Part shown: piece by piece, positions 35,935 through 40,266 of the stretch
Layout of the letters: every line of letters starts with the position of its first letter
Numbering within the stretch: position 1 is the first letter of the stretch
Virus record (IMG/VR): IMGVR_UViG_3300025626_001335
Location: 1 to 40,266 of that record
Length of the DNA: 40,266 nucleotides
Direction: 5' to 3' (one strand)
Origin: a virus
The notes under the pieces: generated by a model
What the model saw: the letters and a program-made list of their open reading frames with translations, nothing else
Database searches by the model: none
Told to the model about the DNA's origin: nothing
Translations under genes and position numbers: made by a program

Positions 35935-37237
35935 TACATTTTGCCCCTTACCGTGGATACATTTAGCGACTCGTCCTAACGGTGATGTTCGTGTATGTTG
36001 CACAGCTAATGCTAGTGGCGCAGGCGTAACTGATGATAAAGAGGCTGGACTTGTAAAGCAAGATGGTATTAACATGAACTTGCGTGAGCATTCTGTAGAA
36101 GAAGTATGGAATAGCGAACATATGCGCAACACTAGATTGCAAATGTTAAACAATATAGTTCCGTCGAGTTGTCGTAAATGTTTTGAAGAAGAATCAAAAG
36201 GCATTAAAAGTAAACGCTATTGGGAAACTGAAGTTTGGAAGGAGCGTTTAGACATTGATGGTATTGTAGCCCAAACACAAGCATCCGGCAGTTTGCCAGT
36301 AAACATTCCTTACTTTGATTTACGACTAGGTAACATGTGTAATTTAAAATGTGTTATGTGTAGCCCGCACGATTCGAGTAGTTGGATTAAAGATTGGAAA
36401 CTTCAGTATCCGCAATATACAAACGAACAACTAAAGCAAGATCAAAACTGGAATCCTAACTTTGACTATACTTGGTATAAGAAAGGTACGTTCATTGAAA
36501 GCATGAAAAGTCAAGCACAATATATTAAAGAATTATACTTTGCAGGCGGCGAACCGTTAATGATTCCAGAACACTTTGCAATACTAGAGTTTATGGTTAC
36601 TGAAGGATTTGCTAAAGATTGCATTATTAGATATAATTCAAATGGTACAATAATTGATCAACGTACATTAGACTTGTGGAGCAAGTTTAAACAGGTTAAA
36701 TTTAACTTTAGTTTAGATGCTGTTAATGAGCGCAATGATTATATAAGATATCCTAGTAAGTTTAAAGAAATTGAAACAAACTTGCAAATGTTAGATAATA
36801 CTCCTGATAACATTGTAGTTAATATTGCATGTGCAGTACAAGCATTAAATGTCTACCATATTGTAGACTTAGCAGAATGGAAACTTGCACAGAATTTTAA
36901 AAAAATTAATCAAGCACCTTATGGAGCCGGACTAATAGGATTGCATCTAGTCTACTTGCCTAGTCATATGAATGTTAGGGTATTACCCGAAAAAATCAAG
37001 CAACAGGTGTCAGAAAAGATAATTAATTTTGCAACTAGTTCTGATCGTAGCATTGAATTTAATACAAATTCCTACGGTAAGGAGCGATGGTTAGGACTTG
37101 TCGATTATATGAATGCTGAAGATTGGAGTCATAAACTTCCAGCATTGCAGCAATACTTAAAAATAAATGATAAAACACGAAAACAAGACTTTATTAAAAT
37201 ATTCCCAGAATTGGAGTTAGTATATGGAACAACATGA
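35927..37237 (+). CDS. Radical SAM protein with N-terminal twitch-like domain
   Basis: A 436-aa protein and the most canonical of its architecture. The N-terminal domain has C6 (FCPLPWIHLATRPNGD), C24-C25 (VCCTAN), C82 and C85 (CRKC), then EEESKGIKSKR. The core has C138-NLK-C142-VM-C145 and GGEP at 207-210. NFSLDAVNERNDYIRYPSKF lies near 265-285, the substrate-facing strand and loop. The C-terminus has IKIFPELELVYG, the FPE-type ending. It overlaps the oxygenase-like gene by 14 bases. NCBI has a family for such N-terminal twitch proteins (from memory); their function is not established. Confidence 0.9.
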   Translation: MTDTFCPLPWIHLATRPNGDVRVCCTANASGAGVTDDKEAGLVKQDGINMNLREHSVEEVWNSEHMRNTRLQMLNNIVPSSCRKCFEEESKGIKSKRYWETEVWKERLDIDGIVAQTQASGSLPVNIPYFDLRLGNMCNLKCVMCSPHDSSSWIKDWKLQYPQYTNEQLKQDQNWNPNFDYTWYKKGTFIESMKSQAQYIKELYFAGGEPLMIPEHFAILEFMVTEGFAKDCIIRYNSNGTIIDQRTLDLWSKFKQVKFNFSLDAVNERNDYIRYPSKFKEIETNLQMLDNTPDNIVVNIACAVQALNVYHIVDLAEWKLAQNFKKINQAPYGAGLIGLHLVYLPSHMNVRVLPEKIKQQVSEKIINFATSSDRSIEFNTNSYGKERWLGLVDYMNAEDWSHKLPALQQYLKINDKTRKQDFIKIFPELELVYGTT

Positions 37238-37880
37238 AATAGAGCGAGCATTACGTTGGCAAAGTTTAGTTAACTTAGGTAACCAAGTTAAACTAAAATG
37301 GAAAATTGACCACTATGCCGTTGAGCAACAATTAGAGCAGTTTAATGATAATTGGTGCCCGTATAATGCTAAGAAGGATACACACAATAATCGTTGGGGA
37401 TTGCCTGTAACAAGCCATACTGGTGATGTTATGGACAATTATCATTTGAACAGTTTTGGTCACATGCAAAAATATCATGATGTAGAAATGAAGGAAGAAA
37501 ACTTTAATACACCTACAGAAGTTTATCATGCTATTCCTGAACTTAAAAGACTAGTAGATGTGTTTGCTCCTGATCTTGGCAGAGTACATTTACTACGTGT
37601 AGACCAAGGAGGCTTTTTCCCTCCACATAGAGATTTTCACGGAACTAGCCCAGAGTACTTTAGATTACTAACTGTATTTGGTCGTTGTAGTCCAGAAAAC
37701 TATGTGCAGATGGTTGACGGTAAACCGTTGTATCCTGAAGCAGGATACGTGTATTTTACAAACTTTCAATTGGATCACAGTGTGTTTAGTTTCAGTGACA
37801 ACTTATATAGTCTTATTTTAACAGTAAAATTAAATGAACGTACACAAAATTTAGTACTAAACAATACGATGGCAGAATGA
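37224..37880 (+). CDS. Putative Fe(II)/2-oxoglutarate-type oxygenase (aspartyl hydroxylase-like)
   Basis: A 218-aa protein. GGFFPPHRDFHG gives H135-x-D137 and the distal His may be H185 in FQLDHSVFSFSDNLY, the HxD...H triad of double-stranded beta-helix dioxygenases. Spacing and the surrounding strands (VHLLRVDQG, FRLLTVFGR, AGYVYFTN) resemble aspartyl/asparaginyl beta-hydroxylase and related phage oxygenases. The Arg that usually follows the distal His by about 10 residues and binds 2-oxoglutarate is not obvious; R147 or R154 may substitute, or the enzyme may be atypical. It sits between two radical SAM genes with overlaps of 14 and 4 bases. Hydroxylation of a protein or sugar residue is a guess. 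Confidence 0.6.
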   Translation: MEQHEIERALRWQSLVNLGNQVKLKWKIDHYAVEQQLEQFNDNWCPYNAKKDTHNNRWGLPVTSHTGDVMDNYHLNSFGHMQKYHDVEMKEENFNTPTEVYHAIPELKRLVDVFAPDLGRVHLLRVDQGGFFPPHRDFHGTSPEYFRLLTVFGRCSPENYVQMVDGKPLYPEAGYVYFTNFQLDHSVFSFSDNLYSLILTVKLNERTQNLVLNNTMAE

Positions 37881-38785
37881 AACTAACATACGAAGATAGC
37901 ACAAAAGAAAATTGGTTCCTTGTTAGTTGGGTATTATCAAACAAGTGTAATTATAGATGTTCATATTGTCCTAGTCATTTACATAGCGGAACTACAGGTC
38001 AACCTAAGTGGGACGTAGTGTCTACATTTATTAAAAACTTTAAAGTGCCAAACAAACAAATTTGTTTTAGAGTTAGCGGCGGCGAGCCAACACATTGGAA
38101 ATATTTTTCTAAAATGGCTGCTCTTATTAAAGAACAAGGTCATATTTTTAGTTTTATGTCTAACGGAAGTCAACCTATAGAATATTATAAAAATATTTCT
38201 AAATACACTGACGGACTAATTTTAAGTTATCATCCAGAAAAGTCGTCTGTTGATCACTTTATTAAAATTGCTAACAACGTAACTTGTCCTATTGCTGTAA
38301 ATCTGATGCTTATGCCTGAGAATTTTGATGATATAGTAGAGATTGCTAAGTTATTGTATAACGGGACTAATAATATGCTAATTTGTCCTAAGGTTATTTT
38401 AGACAAAAGTGCTGCTGATGGATACATTACAAATGAAGTAAGTTATTATACTCCGGAACAACAAGAGTTAATCAATAATTGGCCGTATTCGAGAAAGATT
38501 GATGATAGCAAGCTACATAGAGGTAACATGTTGTTAAACGGTAAAAAGATAACAGCTAACGACCTAATTCTTAACGGACTTAACGCACACGACGGGTGGA
38601 AATGCTGGGCAGGAATAGACGGAGTAAATATTGATATGTGGGGAAAACTATACAGAGCCGACTGTCAATACGGCGGTCTGATTGGTGACTTAACAAGCTA
38701 TACATTGCCTTCTGAACCTATCATTTGCGGCAAAGATATATGCGGATGTTTAAGCGATATCTATTTAAGAAAAGAGACTACTTAA
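37877..38785 (+). CDS. Radical SAM protein with C-terminal GWxC cysteine domain, copy 3
   Basis: A 302-aa protein. ATGA overlap with the oxygenase-like gene. SWVLSNKCNYRCSYCPSHLH gives C24, C28 and C31, and the SAM motif is SGGEPTHWKYF near 73. LSYHPEKSSVDHFIKIA near 115-130 resembles ASYHSEF of the 32358 protein, and LMLMPENFDD resembles QVMVPEMFDE there, so these two are the closest pair. The C-terminal domain has GWKCWAG, RADCQYG, then CGKDICGC. Its last 21 bases overlap the convergent minus-strand gene, and there is no terminator between them. Confidence 0.85.
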   Translation: MKLTYEDSTKENWFLVSWVLSNKCNYRCSYCPSHLHSGTTGQPKWDVVSTFIKNFKVPNKQICFRVSGGEPTHWKYFSKMAALIKEQGHIFSFMSNGSQPIEYYKNISKYTDGLILSYHPEKSSVDHFIKIANNVTCPIAVNLMLMPENFDDIVEIAKLLYNGTNNMLICPKVILDKSAADGYITNEVSYYTPEQQELINNWPYSRKIDDSKLHRGNMLLNGKKITANDLILNGLNAHDGWKCWAGIDGVNIDMWGKLYRADCQYGGLIGDLTSYTLPSEPIICGKDICGCLSDIYLRKETT

Positions 38786-39886
38786 TTCAGGACATACTTG
38801 ATGTATACTAGTGTTGCGTAACTTATCTAACTCTTGCGTATATAAAATAAAATTCTTTAATTCTTTAGTATTTTCTTTATGTGATATAGGAGTGTCTTTT
38901 AAAATGCTTTCCGGCAATATAGCTGGATTTAAATAGGCTGGTGTAGTAACAACGTTATTTAAAAATAATTCGTAGTTCAGCTGTTTGATTCCTTCGTACC
39001 AGCTTTCAATGTTAGCTAAATGACAAATATTGTATGTCATTATAGTGCCTGCAAAGATTACTCTACTAAATTTATTAAAGTTTTGTAAATTATTTTCAAA
39101 CTGTTCAAACGAGAAATTGTCACCACCTCTAATATATTCGTAAAGCTTACCTGTTCCTTCTAAACTAATATGCCATTTAGTTTCTTTAAACTGTAATGCT
39201 AGTTCGTCGAACTCGTGATCGATAACAGTGCCGTTGGTACTAATGTCGAGTGTTATGTTTTTTGCTAAGTTTAAGTTAATTAACTTTTCTAAAATCTTTT
39301 TATTTGCAGGCTCTAAATATGGTTCTCCGCCTTTGATATTTAAGTATTGAAGGTTTTTAAATAATTCCGGAAATTCAAATAATTTATCAACTACAGTTAA
39401 CGATATATTTTGATATCCGAAGTTATTGTGTTCAACAGGCCTACTAAGACAACTATGTTTACTTAATGCAATATCATCCTTGATCCATGCTGTCGAACTA
39501 ACTCCGCTACACATTCTACATTTAAGATTACAGACATTGCTCATATTAATTTCAAGGAATCTTATATCGTATGATGATTGATGATAGTTACACTTGCTAT
39601 TATGCACTAACGGCGTAAGAACATTATTAAAAAACTTGCGTCTGCTATGTCCGATCGTTTCTTCTTTTCTAGTACATTGAACACATTGTACCGGTAACAC
39701 ATCTTGTTGTATAGAAGTTTTTAACTGACTAACTGCATCAGATTTAAGTATTTCAGGCAACGGGGTCTCTAATATATTTCCGTATTTGCCTACGTAAACA
39801 CAGTCAGGAGCAATGTCGCCATTAAATCTTACCTGTAAAGAATGCCACGGTGCGAGGCACTTTATAGAGCTGCAATTGTGTTGCAT
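38765..39886 (-). CDS. Radical SAM protein with N-terminal twitch-like domain, minus strand
   Basis: A 373-aa protein, the only complete minus-strand gene in the window. The N-terminal domain has C10 (KCLAPWHSLQVRFNGD), C29 (PDCVYVG; a single Cys where relatives have CC), C68 and C71 (CVQC), then KEETIGHSRR. The core has C119-NLK-C123-RM-C126 and GGEP in LNIKGGEPYLEP near 195. ISLEGTGKLYEYIRGG is the F-S-x-D equivalent. The C-terminus has HQVCPELSSLF, with Cys in place of Phe in the FPE motif. Its start lies inside the end of the truncated gene upstream (25-base overlap), so the two form a leftward unit. Confidence 0.86.
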   Translation of the reverse strand: MQHNCSSIKCLAPWHSLQVRFNGDIAPDCVYVGKYGNILETPLPEILKSDAVSQLKTSIQQDVLPVQCVQCTRKEETIGHSRRKFFNNVLTPLVHNSKCNYHQSSYDIRFLEINMSNVCNLKCRMCSGVSSTAWIKDDIALSKHSCLSRPVEHNNFGYQNISLTVVDKLFEFPELFKNLQYLNIKGGEPYLEPANKKILEKLINLNLAKNITLDISTNGTVIDHEFDELALQFKETKWHISLEGTGKLYEYIRGGDNFSFEQFENNLQNFNKFSRVIFAGTIMTYNICHLANIESWYEGIKQLNYELFLNNVVTTPAYLNPAILPESILKDTPISHKENTKELKNFILYTQELDKLRNTSIHQVCPELSSLFS

Positions 39887-40266
39887 GTTAAGTCCTTGTT
39901 AAATTTATAAACAGTACTAATTTTAGTAGTTATGTCGTAACCTATTACATGTACGGCATTATTATATAGTATAGGCCGACCAAACATTGTATCTTCGTAA
40001 AACTTTTTTTCGATTGTACCGTCTTCGTATACTTTAATTATAGGGCATGACGGAGTGCCTGTTGGAAAAAAGAGTCCGTAGTTATCTACGCTAATTCCGG
40101 ATCGATAACGATACTTTCCTCCGAAGTTTAATCCTATATCAAGTGAAATGCTTTGTTTAGTAATTAAATTAAAAATAACTCCGTAGTTACTGTTGTCATC
40201 ATCCTCGTCTCCGTACGGTAATCCTATAATAGAATTACCTACAACGATTTGTGTATTAAATTTTTT
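39862..40266 (-). CDS. Unknown protein, 5' partial (C-terminal 134 aa)
   Basis: An open frame runs from the window edge to a TAA at 39862-39864. The visible 134 residues are beta-rich with repeated strands and turns: QIVVGNSIIGLPYGDEDDDN, ISVDNYGLFFPTGTPSCPII, KVYEDGTIEKKF, GRPILYNNAVHVIGYD. This looks like blades of a beta-propeller or a similar beta repeat, possibly a sugar-binding or sensor protein. I do not recognise a family. It overlaps the minus-strand radical SAM gene by 25 bases. The start lies outside the window. Confidence 0.6.
   Translation of the reverse strand, partial: KKFNTQIVVGNSIIGLPYGDEDDDNSNYGVIFNLITKQSISLDIGLNFGGKYRYRSGISVDNYGLFFPTGTPSCPIIKVYEDGTIEKKFYEDTMFGRPILYNNAVHVIGYDITTKISTVYKFNKDLTCNTIAAL

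Overview
The window reads as part of a T4-like marine myovirus genome. It is AT-rich, almost fully coding, and nearly every gene lies on the + strand with 4-30 base overlaps. The first 15 kb encode virion parts of the kind found in cyanophages and SAR11 (Pelagibacter) myophages: a giant multi-domain structural protein, three fibre proteins sharing one N-terminal module (one with a tail-collar domain), and small paired structural proteins. The host, cyanobacterium or SAR11, cannot be decided from this sequence. No tRNA, rRNA, integrase, insertion sequence or CRISPR array was seen. No gene-free stretch exceeds about 100 bases.

Layout. 3-15203 is the virion block: a 5'-truncated giant protein, a 200-aa structural protein, three fibre paralogues and two ~310-aa paralogues. 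Three of its short gaps hold an NATAAATA motif like T4-type late promoters. At 15215-15243 a strong host-type sigma70 promoter (TTGACA, 17 bases, TATACT) marks a change of regime. 15272-19578 holds a small unknown protein, two related DXD glycosyltransferase-like proteins, a protein with repeats resembling carbohydrate-binding modules, and a third sugar-transferase-like protein. 19575-39886 is the striking part: twelve radical SAM genes in about 20 kb, interleaved with three SGNH-hydrolase-like proteins, two class I methyltransferases, a GT9-like glycosyltransferase, a second copy of the 18655 transferase family and a possible Fe(II)/2-oxoglutarate oxygenase. A second, perfect sigma70 promoter (TTGACA, 17, TATAAT) sits at 31677-31705. 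At 38765 the strand flips: one more radical SAM gene and a truncated unknown gene run leftward.

The radical SAM proteins fall into four architectures. Six carry an N-terminal twitch-like cysteine domain before the CxxxCxxC core (19575, 20980, 23098, 26324, 35927 and the minus-strand gene at 38765). Two have a C-terminal SPASM domain (24305, 33352). Three have a C-terminal GWxC cysteine domain (32358, 34924, 37877). One is a cobalamin-binding-type enzyme (29676). The region between 25557 and 26331 contains debris of the same families: a mosaic made of a transferase start, a transferase active-site segment and a radical SAM C-terminus. This shows that the cluster grows and shrinks by duplication and recombination.

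How the genes may work together (inference): the mix of sugar transferases, SGNH esterase-like proteins, methyltransferases, radical SAM enzymes and an oxygenase next to tail-fibre genes looks like a dedicated pathway that builds or edits a glycan, or modifies a protein, on the virion or host surface. The sigma70-type promoters suggest expression earlier than the virion genes. No RiPP-type precursor peptide was found. Substrates and products are unknown.
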